NCBI GenBank assembly: GCA_024229515.1
Contig: JAAESI010000232.1
Coordinates: 1-64,000, forward strand
Source: Pseudomonadota bacterium
GTDB taxonomy: Bacteria; Myxococcota_A; UBA796; UBA9615
Reading direction: 5' to 3'
DNA length: 64,000 bases
This document shows, in pieces, positions 44,722 to 52,644 of the stretch. The notes beneath the pieces were generated by a model that did no database searches, was not told where the DNA came from, and saw only the letters and a program-made list of their open reading frames with translations. Position 1 is the stretch's first letter, and every line of letters starts with the position of its first letter. The translations under genes were made by a program, and so were the position numbers.

Positions 44722-45264
44722 ATGACGAACACGAACCCCAACCGAGATGAGCTTGACCTCCGCCTCGCCACCGAGCTGTGGCAAGAGGGTCTGGAGCGGC
44801 AGCTGGGCGGCGACTTGGACGAGGCGATGCGCCTCTACCGTTGCAGCATCGAGATGCACGAGACCGCCGAGGCTCACACCTTCTACGCGTGGGGTCTGTC
44901 CTTCCAGGGGAAGCTCGAGGCGGCCATCAAGCAGTGCCAGCGGGCGATTCAGACCGACGGCACGCTGGGCAACCCGTACAACGACATCGGCGCGTACCTG
45001 GTCGAGCTCGACCGCGAGGACGAGGCGTTGCACTGGTTCGAGCGTGCCAAGGCCGCTCCCCGCTACGACAACCCGCAGTTTCCGTACTTGAACCTCGCGC
45101 GCATCCACATCGGACGCTGCGACTTCGGCCTCGCGCTCATCGAGTTGCAGGTGGCCGAGGTGCTGGCCTCCCACGATCCGCGGGTGGACCAGCTCGTGAC
45201 CCGCGTGGGTGAGCTGCTGGGCGACTTCGAGGCGCCCCCCGCCGACCCCGCCGTCGCCGCCTAG
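44722..45264 (+). CDS. Tetratricopeptide-repeat protein
   Basis: A 180-residue cytosolic protein made of about four TPR units (QLGGDLDEAMRLYRCSIEMH, GKLEAAIKQCQRAIQTDGTL, LDREDEALHWFERAKAAPR). No catalytic domain; a protein-interaction adaptor is likely. ATG at 44722 (MTNTNPNRDEL) is chosen because AGGAGAGG stands upstream at suitable spacing; an earlier in-frame ATG at 44704 would read through it. Its stop shares CTAG with that of the convergent multifunctional enzyme. Confidence 0.85.
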   Translation: MTNTNPNRDELDLRLATELWQEGLERQLGGDLDEAMRLYRCSIEMHETAEAHTFYAWGLSFQGKLEAAIKQCQRAIQTDGTLGNPYNDIGAYLVELDREDEALHWFERAKAAPRYDNPQFPYLNLARIHIGRCDFGLALIELQVAEVLASHDPRVDQLVTRVGELLGDFEAPPADPAVAA

Positions 45265-47738
45265 GCGTCGACCTCGGCCCAGCCGTTGCCAGCGACGATC
45301 ACACCGTCCTGGTTCTTGACCTCGACCTGGTAGGCCTTCCGTCCCGCCTCCGTCGTGCCCGCGTCGTACAGGCGCGTGGTCAGCTCCCAACCTGGCAGCA
45401 CCGGCTTGGTGAAGCGCACTCCGAAGCGATGCAGCTTGCTCGGGTCCCGATCCAGGACCTCCTCGACGATCGCGCGGGCCGCGAACGACATCGTGCAGAG
45501 CCCGTGGAGGATGACGGTCGGGTGGCCGGCCGCCTTCGCGATCGACTCGTCCGTGTGGATCGGGTTGTCGTCGAGGCTGGCCTCGGCGTAGCGGCTGGGC
45601 TGATCCATGTCGACGGTCATCGTCGCGGTGGCGACCGCCTCGCCCTCGGGATCGCCGGCGGCGCCGGGGGGCACCGTGCCGAAGACCTCACCGGACTCGA
45701 CGCCGGGCAGGGTCTGGCCGCGAACGAAGACGCTCATGCGCGCCTCCACCCGGGTCTCGCCGTCGACGAGGCCGAGCATGCGCCACGCGATGACGCAGCC
45801 CTTCGACTTCTGCGCGACCGACTCGAGGATGCCGCGCAGGTTCACGATGTCGCCGGGGCGGACCGCGCCGTGCCAGGTCATGTCCTGCTCGCCGTGGACG
45901 AGGCGGAGCATGTCGAGATCGAGGTCGGGGTCGCCGACGCACTTGAACATGAGCGGGTGGAACAGCCGGACCGGGAAGACCGGCGGAGCGACCACGTCGC
46001 CCTCGGTGTAGCGGGGGTTCAGGTCGTTGGTCGCGGCGGCGAACGCCTTGATCCAGTCTTCCTTCACCATGATGTAGTCGGCCATGTAGGTGCGGCCGAT
46101 GGCCTCCCGCAGGTCGACCGCCTTCTTGGGCGGCGGCGCCTTGCCTCCACCCTTGGTGGCCTTGGCGGCGCGGACCTCGTCGGGGCTCGCGTCCATGCGG
46201 AAGTTCGTCGAGAACTTCATCAGCTCGCCCATGTTGTCGGCGGTGATCTTGCCGCCCATGAACGCCCTGGTTCCGTCGATGCGGCCTTCCAGCATGCCGA
46301 CGATCGTGTCCACGTCCGTCTTGATGGTGCAGGTGGGGCTGCCGTTGAGCCCCTCGGCGGTGGTGCAGACGCCCCCGCCGATGGTCATCGTCTGGTCGGT
46401 GCCGCCCTTGATGACGAAGTGGAACGTGCTGGCCCAGTCACCGGCCTTGTCGGGGAGGAAGCCCAGGGGCAGCAACTCGAACGCCTCGGTCACCGGATCC
46501 GCGGCTGCGCCGCCGCCACCCGCTTCGGCCATCGCCGCGGCGATGTGGCCACCGATGGTCTCGAAGTCGAACGCTCCGCCCATCTTCATCATGTCGCCGA
46601 GGTTGTCGGCGGAGATCTTGCCGGCCATGAACGCCTTGGTCGGGTCGATGGTGCCGCTGAACATGCCGACCACCGTGTCCTTGTCCGTCTTGACGGTGCA
46701 GGTCGGGGTGCCGACGAGCCCTTCGGCGTACTCGCACTTGCCGTCCGCGATGGAGAGCGTCTGGTCGGACGCGCCCTTGATGACCCAGTGCATGTTGGTC
46801 TTCCAGGAGCCGGCGGCGTCCGCCTTGAAGCCCTTGGGGATCTGCGCGAACGCGAGGCTCACCTCGTCGACTTCGCCCGCGGCAGCGGCCGCCGGAGACT
46901 CGTACTCGCGGGTGATCGCGTCGAAGTCGTCGGCGATCTCCTGCGCCGTCCACGGCTCCGCGCCGTCCTTCGTGACGCCGTCGGTCTGCGTCATCTTGTA
47001 TTCGAACATCTGGTTGCCGTGCACGCCGAAGACGCGGCCGGTGACGCCCTCGCTGAGCTCGGACGCCAGGTAGATCACCATCGGGGTGATGTGCTCCGGC
47101 GTCATGTCGTCCGGGACCATGTCGATGTCCTCGGTCATCCGGGTCTTGGCGACCGGGGCGAGGGCGTTGACGCGGATGCCGCCTTTGCGGCCTTCCTTCG
47201 CCAGCGTGCGGGTGAACCCGGCCACGCCCGCCTTGGCGGTGGCGTAGTTCGTCTGGCCGTAGTTGCCGAGCAGCCCCGCGAGGCTGCTGGTGTTGATGAT
47301 CGTGCCGCCACCTTCGCGGTCGAGCATGTGCAGGTAGACGGGCCGCGAGACGGCGTACAGCGACTTGGTGTGCACCTGCATCACCAGGTCCCACATCGAC
47401 TCCTCCATCTTGGCGAAGCTCTTGTCGCGGAGGATGCCGGCGTTGTTCACGAGCACGTCGATGCGGCCGAAGCTGTCGAGCGCGATCTTCGTGATGTTCT
47501 CGCCGCCGTCCATCGTCGCGACGTTGTCGTAGGAGGCGACCGCCTCACCGCCCGCTTCGCGGATCTCGGCGACCACCTGGTCGGCCATCGCGTTGCCGGC
47601 CCCGGAGCCGTCGCGGGTTCCGCCGAGGTCGTTGACCACGACCTTGGCGCCTTCGGACGCGAAGGAGAGTGCGTGCGCGCGGCCGAGGCCTCCACCTGCG
47701 CCAGTGACGATGACAACCTTGCCGTCGAACAGTCCCAT
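45261..47738 (-). CDS. SDR-SCP2-SCP2-MaoC multifunctional enzyme
   Basis: An 825-residue cytosolic fusion. Residues 1-250: SDR with VTGAGGGLGRAHAL, NNAG and YATAK, as in (3R)-hydroxyacyl-CoA dehydrogenases. About 290-405 and 415-530: two SCP2 (sterol-carrier) domains, recognised by AGSWKTNMHWVIKGASDQ, and DWASTFHFVIKGGTDQTM. About 540-825: MaoC-type enoyl-CoA hydratase 2, two hot-dog repeats, with the catalytic Asp/His in SLDDNPIHTDES and a Gly-rich core HPTVILHGLCTMSF. Peroxisomal MFE-2 has the order SDR-hydratase-SCP2; here SCP2 is duplicated and central. It probably hydrates enoyl-CoA and oxidises (3R)-hydroxyacyl-CoA of sterol or branched substrates. ATG after GGAG. Confidence 0.93.
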   Translation of the reverse strand: MGLFDGKVVIVTGAGGGLGRAHALSFASEGAKVVVNDLGGTRDGSGAGNAMADQVVAEIREAGGEAVASYDNVATMDGGENITKIALDSFGRIDVLVNNAGILRDKSFAKMEESMWDLVMQVHTKSLYAVSRPVYLHMLDREGGGTIINTSSLAGLLGNYGQTNYATAKAGVAGFTRTLAKEGRKGGIRVNALAPVAKTRMTEDIDMVPDDMTPEHITPMVIYLASELSEGVTGRVFGVHGNQMFEYKMTQTDGVTKDGAEPWTAQEIADDFDAITREYESPAAAAAGEVDEVSLAFAQIPKGFKADAAGSWKTNMHWVIKGASDQTLSIADGKCEYAEGLVGTPTCTVKTDKDTVVGMFSGTIDPTKAFMAGKISADNLGDMMKMGGAFDFETIGGHIAAAMAEAGGGGAAADPVTEAFELLPLGFLPDKAGDWASTFHFVIKGGTDQTMTIGGGVCTTAEGLNGSPTCTIKTDVDTIVGMLEGRIDGTRAFMGGKITADNMGELMKFSTNFRMDASPDEVRAAKATKGGGKAPPPKKAVDLREAIGRTYMADYIMVKEDWIKAFAAATNDLNPRYTEGDVVAPPVFPVRLFHPLMFKCVGDPDLDLDMLRLVHGEQDMTWHGAVRPGDIVNLRGILESVAQKSKGCVIAWRMLGLVDGETRVEARMSVFVRGQTLPGVESGEVFGTVPPGAAGDPEGEAVATATMTVDMDQPSRYAEASLDDNPIHTDESIAKAAGHPTVILHGLCTMSFAARAIVEEVLDRDPSKLHRFGVRFTKPVLPGWELTTRLYDAGTTEAGRKAYQVEVKNQDGVIVAGNGWAEVDA

Positions 47739-47788
47739 CAGAGCTCCATGCAGCCTTCCGCGCGCCTGCGTGGCGGCGGGGCGCAGGG

Positions 47789-47817
47789 ATCCTGCGTCCT
47801 GTTGACTGATTAGTCAA
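47789..47817 (-). promoter_or_regulatory. Promoter with overlapping inverted-repeat operator
   Basis: On the minus strand TTGACT (47812-47817), 17 nt, CAGGAT (47789-47794) forms a sigma70-like promoter for the multifunctional enzyme. The -35 is one arm of TTGACT-GATT-AGTCAA (47802-47817), a perfect 6-bp inverted repeat typical of TetR/FadR-type operators. Confidence 0.55.
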
Positions 47818-47826
47818 TCAGGAGCG

Positions 47827-48846
47827 TCAGCCTCCGAGATCGAGGGTCTCCGTGCCCGGGTCGTGGGGCTCCTGCTCCTCCTCCGCCATCTCGAACAGGG
47901 AGCTCATCGTGACCTGCACCCGACCGCCCGACATGAAGAGCAGGCCTCCGACGCCGAGGATGAACAGGGTGTTCATGACGAGGCCGGCTTTGGTCAGGGC
48001 GTGGTGCTTGAGGGACCCTGCCATCGGGACGAGCAGGGGGATTCCGGCGAGCAGCAGCGCGACGAAGGCGCCGATCCCGGTGAACCCGTCCTTCGCGGCG
48101 TAGTCCATGCCCACCTCCAGCATCTGGGCCTTCTCTGTGGGCGCCGCGGTGGCGACCGCCTTGAAGGCGATCACGATGCCGCTGATCTCGGGGAGGCCCC
48201 AGGCGCTCCAGGCGGCCACGACGCAGGCAAACCAGACGACGAACCGGGCCCCTGCCGTGCGGTCCTGGTCCTCCGGCGCGGCTTCGGCGCGTACGCCGAC
48301 GGCGACGAGGCAGGGGAGCGCGAGCACGGCGACGATCACGCCGCTGGTGACGATGGCGCTGGCGTAGCCCTCGGCCATGCGGATGCCGGCGAGAAACCCC
48401 GACACACACGTGCCGAGGAACGCGAGGACACCGACGGCGACGGCCGGACCGGGGGTCCAGATCCCCCGGTCCCCTCGCACGGAGACGAAGTGGGCGACGG
48501 CGACGCAGAAGGCGACGAACGGGCCGACGACGATGGCGCAGAAGCGGGCGAAGGCGTCGGTGTACAGCGAGATCGACAGCCCCTTAGCCATCATCGTCTG
48601 CTTGTACTCGGGCGCGGCGGTCGCGACCGCCTGGTCGACCAGGGCGAGGCCGCTGAGCACGCCGACCCCTCCCATCGCGATCATGAGCCCCATCGGTGCG
48701 ATCCAGATCACCGACGGCGAGCGGACGCGCATCCCGTACAGGATCGCGCCGACGAGTCCGACCAGCGGAGTCAGGGCGGTGAAGGCCAGGATGAGGTACA
48801 TCCAGGGGCCACCTTCGCGGAAGAAGTCGAGCATGTACGGCGACAT
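47827..48846 (-). CDS. Polytopic membrane protein, MotA/TolQ-like N-terminus
   Basis: A 339-residue integral membrane protein with six to eight hydrophobic helices. The first (FREGGPWMYLILAFTALTPL) resembles MotA/TolQ/ExbB proton-channel subunits, but the rest does not follow that family, so a relationship is uncertain. An internal two-fold repeat is suggested by ALVDQAVATAAPEYKQTMMA and VIAFKAVATAAPTEKAQM. The C-terminus is acidic (EMAEEEQEPHD). ATG with TAGTTT 7 nt upstream; no ribosome binding site. It diverges from the gene at 48908. Confidence 0.72.
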   Translation of the reverse strand: MSPYMLDFFREGGPWMYLILAFTALTPLVGLVGAILYGMRVRSPSVIWIAPMGLMIAMGGVGVLSGLALVDQAVATAAPEYKQTMMAKGLSISLYTDAFARFCAIVVGPFVAFCVAVAHFVSVRGDRGIWTPGPAVAVGVLAFLGTCVSGFLAGIRMAEGYASAIVTSGVIVAVLALPCLVAVGVRAEAAPEDQDRTAGARFVVWFACVVAAWSAWGLPEISGIVIAFKAVATAAPTEKAQMLEVGMDYAAKDGFTGIGAFVALLLAGIPLLVPMAGSLKHHALTKAGLVMNTLFILGVGGLLFMSGGRVQVTMSSLFEMAEEEQEPHDPGTETLDLGG

Positions 48847-48853
48847 GGCGCCG

Positions 48854-48859
48854 AAACTA
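48854..48859 (-). promoter_or_regulatory. Putative -10 TAGTTT, leaderless start
   Basis: Minus-strand TAGTTT, 7 nt before the ATG of the polytopic membrane protein. Confidence 0.45.
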
Positions 48860-48895
48860 CCAGCGCGCCGTCGGACGCGTACCCCGACCCCTGGA

Positions 48896-48901
48896 TAGAC
48901 T
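48896..48901 (+). promoter_or_regulatory. Putative -10 TAGACT, leaderless start
   Basis: TAGACT followed by CCCGCC and the GTG start at 48908, with no ribosome binding site: the clearest example of the TANNNT-6-nt-start pattern. Confidence 0.5.
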
Positions 48902-48907
48902 CCCGCC

Positions 48908-50383
48908 GTGCCCGAGAACCCCGCGCCTCGCGATCCGACAGTCCCGCTGGGGCTCGCCTTCGCCGCCGTTGCGGGGTTCCTGCGACTGCGTCCCCTGGGC
49001 GCGCCCGACACCTGGTGGCACCTGTCGGTGGGCCGAACCGTGCTGGAGACGAAGGTGCGCCGCTTCCCCGACGTCGTCGGCATCCCGCCCAAGGACGAGT
49101 TCGTGGCCGGCGAGTGGATCTTCGACGTGCTCGCCGTGCTGCTCTTCGAGGCCGGCGGGAGCGCTCCCCTGGTGCTTCTGGCGGCCGCGTTCGCGTCCCT
49201 GTCGTTCGTGCTCGTGTGGATGCTCGCGCGCACCCTCGCGGGCCCGGATCACCGCTGGTCCGCGTTGGCCGTGACCACCCTGGTCGCGGCGACGACGGCG
49301 GTTCGCTTCTTCCCCCGGCCCCACATCTTCTTCCTCGTGCTCCTGCCGGCCACACTCTTGCTGGCGTCGAAAGCGGCGCGCGCTCCCGCGCGTGAGCAGC
49401 TTCCCTGGCTGGTCGGCCTCGTGGCGGTGGTCGCGTTCTGGTCGCAGTGCCATCCGTCGGTGCTGATCGCCCCGGTGGTGGTGGGGGCCGCGGGCGCGCC
49501 GTGGGTCATCGGTCCGCGCCGCCACGGCGACGTTCCGTCCCTGACCCCGGCGATGTGGGGCACGTTCGCGATCCTGTGCGTCCTCCCGCTGCTCAGCCCC
49601 TACGGCGTCGGCATCCTCGGGCAGGCCGTGGGCCACGCGGGCACCGACTCCACCGCGCACATCGGCGAGATGCACCCCATGCCCCCGGAGTGGTGGTGGC
49701 CTCCGCACGCCCGTTCGATCCTGTTCGTCGAAGTCCTCGCCGCGATCGGCATCGTCGGTGCGATCCGCGGCCGCCGCCTCGCCATCGGCCCCGCCGCTCT
49801 GGCCGTCTTCGGGCTGATGATGACGCTCAACACCCACCGCTTCCGCAGCGCCTGGGCGATCCTCCTGGTCCCGCTGGTGATCGACGGACTGCGTGGCAGC
49901 TTCCGTCGGGACGGGCGGGCGGCGCCGGCGATCGCCATCGCCGCCGGACTGCTCCTGGCGGGGGTGCAGACCCGCGGCTGGGACGGCCCCGGCCTGGGCC
50001 TCGATCCCGCCTGGGTGCCCACCGCGCTGGGTGAAGCGGTGCTCGAGCACGACGTCCGGGGACCGATCTTCAACGACTACGACGCCGGCGGCTTCCTCGG
50101 CTGGACGCTCTACGGCGAGGCCCGGGTGTTCATCGACGGCCGCACCCCACCCTTCTTCACGGACGATCACTTCTTCGCCATGCGCGCCGCCATAGCCGAT
50201 CCGTCGGTCTTCGAACGCCTCGATCGCGGGTACCGCTTCACCGCCGCCGTGATCCCCCACGACGTCCCCCTGTGCGCCGGACTCGACGAGCAGCCTCAGT
50301 GGACGGCCGTCTGGACGGGACCCCGGCGCACGCTGTTCCTGCGGCGGAAGCTGGCGAGTTCGGTGCCGGCCTGCCTTCCGTGA
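48908..50383 (+). CDS. GT-C-like integral membrane protein
   Basis: A 491-residue membrane protein with about ten helices. The early DTWWHLSVGR motif is typical of GT-C superfamily lipid-linked glycosyltransferases and relatives, in which the acidic residue faces the donor, and APRPH-like loops follow (RFFPRPHIFF). A C-terminal soluble domain of about 120 residues follows (IFNDYDAGGFLGWTLYGEAR, VFIDGRTPPFF). A glycosyl- or mannosyltransferase role in the envelope is possible but inferred. GTG start with TAGACT 6 nt upstream. Confidence 0.78.
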   Translation: MPENPAPRDPTVPLGLAFAAVAGFLRLRPLGAPDTWWHLSVGRTVLETKVRRFPDVVGIPPKDEFVAGEWIFDVLAVLLFEAGGSAPLVLLAAAFASLSFVLVWMLARTLAGPDHRWSALAVTTLVAATTAVRFFPRPHIFFLVLLPATLLLASKAARAPAREQLPWLVGLVAVVAFWSQCHPSVLIAPVVVGAAGAPWVIGPRRHGDVPSLTPAMWGTFAILCVLPLLSPYGVGILGQAVGHAGTDSTAHIGEMHPMPPEWWWPPHARSILFVEVLAAIGIVGAIRGRRLAIGPAALAVFGLMMTLNTHRFRSAWAILLVPLVIDGLRGSFRRDGRAAPAIAIAAGLLLAGVQTRGWDGPGLGLDPAWVPTALGEAVLEHDVRGPIFNDYDAGGFLGWTLYGEARVFIDGRTPPFFTDDHFFAMRAAIADPSVFERLDRGYRFTAAVIPHDVPLCAGLDEQPQWTAVWTGPRRTLFLRRKLASSVPACLP

Positions 50384-50550
50384 GGTCCGGAGCTCGACGC
50401 CACGGGTAAGCTCCCTCCGCTGGGAGGCCTTGTGGGGCGAGGGACACCGGAACGACAGCTCTTAGCCGCGGGCCTGTTCGCGCTCGTCCCGACCCGGAGC
50501 CGGCTGCGGTCGAGGCGCCCCCGCCCCCACCATCCCCCAAGCTGCCGTCC

Positions 50551-50898
50551 GTGGCCGTCGAACTCGGTCCCACGTGGCCGGCCTACGCGGCTGACCAGGG
50601 CCTGCTCCTGCGGGTGCAGGACTTCGGTCCCGGCGTCACCGAAGTGCGCGTGATCAATCAAGGGTGGGCCTTTGCCTCCGAGGTCGACGTCGACCTCCAG
50701 ATCGTCGCCCCGGCGGCGGACCGATCGACCGTCGTTCGCCTCGAGGGGCTGGAGGTGCCTCCCGCGAACCGATCCACCGTGCAGCTGTTTCAGACGGACC
50801 AGCCGTACTGGCTGGGGTTCGCGTTCCGCGACGAGGTGTCGGTCGAGTTGTTCGCGCTGCGGCCCACGCCGCCCACCCCGGTGGATCCTCCGCGCTGA
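50551..50898 (+). CDS. Hypothetical protein, probably the 3-prime part of a frameshifted gene
   Basis: A 115-residue beta-rich domain (VRVINQGWAFASEVDVDLQI, RLEGLEVPPANRSTVQL) without a recognised family. The GTG at 50551 is only one possibility. The same frame is open back to 50410 and reads a Pro-rich linker, while the next frame carries GTG at 50432 after GGGAGG (50422-50427) and encodes MGRGTPERQLLAAGLFALVP, a signal-anchor-like start. One missing base near 50485-50500 would join the two. It is therefore either a degraded gene or an assembly error. Confidence 0.5.
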   Translation: MAVELGPTWPAYAADQGLLLRVQDFGPGVTEVRVINQGWAFASEVDVDLQIVAPAADRSTVVRLEGLEVPPANRSTVQLFQTDQPYWLGFAFRDEVSVELFALRPTPPTPVDPPR

Positions 50899-50935
50899 AC
50901 CGGGCTAGCGTCGTCGCCCCTCCCCGGAGCGCCCC

Positions 50936-51637
50936 ATGCCCGCAGTCCTCGTCCCCGGCCACGCCATCAAGGAAACCCTGCACGACAGCACGAACTCGAT
51001 CGTGGTTCGGGCGGTGCGGGAGGCGGACGGGACCCCGGTGATCCTCAAGATCCTGAAGGAGGAGTATCCGTCCCCGTCGCGTGTCGCCCGCTTCAAGCGC
51101 GAGTTCGAAGTGACCCGCAACCTCACCTTCGCGGGCGTCATCGACGTGTACTCCGTCGAGCGCAGCGGCCGCCGCTGGATGATGTGCATCGAGGAGTACG
51201 GCGGCGACTCCCTGCGCCGCCTGGGCCTCGCCGGGAACCTCGAGCTGCGGGATTTCCTTCAGCTCGCCTCGAGCATCGTCGGGGTGCTGGACCAGCTGGC
51301 GCGCCGGCGGGTCATGCACAAGGACATCAACCCCGCGAACATCGTGCTCAACCCGGACACGGGCGTCGTGAAGCTGATCATCTCCCTGTACGAGGTGCTG
51401 GACGCCGAGACCGACAGCCGCCGGGAGGCGAAGTTGGTGGCCCGGGCGGACCTCGAAGAGGGGATGAAGTGGTACTTCGATCGGGGCTTCGCGGCCGCGT
51501 TGCCGCACCTCGAGGCGGCGAAGGCGGCCGCCGGGGATGACCGCGTGGCGTCGGCCTTCCTCGGTCGGGCGCAGGCCTACATGGAGCAGCCGCCGTCGGC
51601 CGACTGGGAAGGCTTCGAGGCCCTGGACTACAAGTAG
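50936..51637 (+). CDS. Truncated Ser/Thr kinase fused to a cyclase-type tail
   Basis: A 233-residue chimera. Residues 1 to about 150 are the N-lobe and catalytic loop of a Hanks kinase of the kind that begins giant multidomain signalling proteins (VILKILKEEYPSPSRVARFK; HKDINPANIVLNPDTGVVKL). The DFG motif and the rest of the C-lobe are missing: after VKLI the sequence jumps to SLYEVLDAETDSRREAKL and FDRGFAAALPHLEAAKAA, which look like the C-terminal tail of adenylate/guanylate cyclase-containing proteins. It cannot be an active kinase. An in-frame internal deletion of a much larger gene is the simplest reading; a mis-assembly at about 51380-51395 is possible. Confidence 0.78.
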   Translation: MPAVLVPGHAIKETLHDSTNSIVVRAVREADGTPVILKILKEEYPSPSRVARFKREFEVTRNLTFAGVIDVYSVERSGRRWMMCIEEYGGDSLRRLGLAGNLELRDFLQLASSIVGVLDQLARRRVMHKDINPANIVLNPDTGVVKLIISLYEVLDAETDSRREAKLVARADLEEGMKWYFDRGFAAALPHLEAAKAAAGDDRVASAFLGRAQAYMEQPPSADWEGFEALDYK

Positions 51638-51654
51638 TCCTCCCCCCCGCGGCG

Positions 51655-52644
51655 CTAGGGGATCGGAGTGCTGAAGTACCGCCGGTACCAGTCGACCGCG
51701 ACCTCCAGCCCGGACTCCAGGCGGGTCTTCGGCGTCCACCCCAGCCGCTCCGCGGCTTTGGCGCAGTCCAGCGTCTGGTTCGGGATCTCGCCCTCCGCTT
51801 CGGCGGTCCCCAGGATCTGATGCTTCGGCTCGGCGATGCCCACCGCGGCGTCGATGGCGGCGCACACCTGGAGCACCGTCCAGGGCCGGCCGGTCGAGAT
51901 GTTGAACGCCTCGCCGCGGATGCCGACCTCCATCGCCCGCTCCGCCGCCATCAGGTACGCGTCCACCGCGTCACCGACGTAGAGGTAGTCGCGCTGGGCC
52001 CGGCCGGACGACCGGATCACCGGCTGCGTGCCCCGGAACCGCGCCCGCAGCATCTCCGGGATCAGCCGGTTGAAGTGCAGATCGCCGGGCCCGTAGAGGT
52101 TCCCGCAGCGGAACGTCACCAGCGGCAGCCCGTAGGTCTTGGCGAACGAGTTGGCGGCGATGTCGGCCATCGCCTTGGAGGCGTCGTAGGGGCCGATCGC
52201 GCCCAGCGGGTGCGCCTCGGTGTACGGCAGGTCCTCGGTGGGGCCGTAGGCCTTGTCCGTGGAGGCGAAGACGATCGCGTCCAGGAGGTCGGACTTTCGC
52301 GCCGCCTCCAGCACGTTCCAGGTGCCGCGCACGTTGTCTTCGAAGGTCTGCCAGGGGCTGCGCTTGGCGGTGCCGACGATCGCCTGCGCGCCCAGGTGGA
52401 ACACGTCGGTGACCGCGTACTGCTGCACCGCCCGCTCGACGTCGGCGAGGTGCCCGAGGTCTCCGCGCACGACCACGCAGCGGTCGATCAGCCCGTCTTG
52501 GCGGACCAGGCAGTCGGGGGTCTCGTCGCGGACGAAGGCGTGGACGCGGGCGCCCCGCTCGAGCAGCCGGTCGACGATGTGCCCACCGAGCAGTCCGGTC
52601 GCCCCGGTCACCAGCACGGGCCGGTCGAGCCAGCGGTCGGTCAT
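51655..52644 (-). CDS. rfbG: CDP-glucose 4,6-dehydratase-like epimerase
   Basis: A 329-residue extended SDR. NAD-binding TGATGLLGGH (residues about 13-22), the substrate-region VFASTDKAYG and the Tyr/Lys pair YDASKAMAD mark a sugar-nucleotide dehydratase/epimerase. Following directly a RfbF-type cytidylyltransferase gene, it probably converts CDP-glucose to CDP-4-keto-6-deoxyglucose for deoxy-sugar side chains of surface polysaccharide. GDP-mannose dehydratase is less likely in this context. ATG overlaps the cytidylyltransferase stop (ATGA). Last gene of a four-gene minus-strand run. Confidence 0.85.
   Translation of the reverse strand: MTDRWLDRPVLVTGATGLLGGHIVDRLLERGARVHAFVRDETPDCLVRQDGLIDRCVVVRGDLGHLADVERAVQQYAVTDVFHLGAQAIVGTAKRSPWQTFEDNVRGTWNVLEAARKSDLLDAIVFASTDKAYGPTEDLPYTEAHPLGAIGPYDASKAMADIAANSFAKTYGLPLVTFRCGNLYGPGDLHFNRLIPEMLRARFRGTQPVIRSSGRAQRDYLYVGDAVDAYLMAAERAMEVGIRGEAFNISTGRPWTVLQVCAAIDAAVGIAEPKHQILGTAEAEGEIPNQTLDCAKAAERLGWTPKTRLESGLEVAVDWYRRYFSTPIP

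Noticed and set aside
45429..47813. 794-codon plus-strand frame opposite the multifunctional enzyme
   Set aside because: Antisense shadow of an unmistakable multidomain enzyme.
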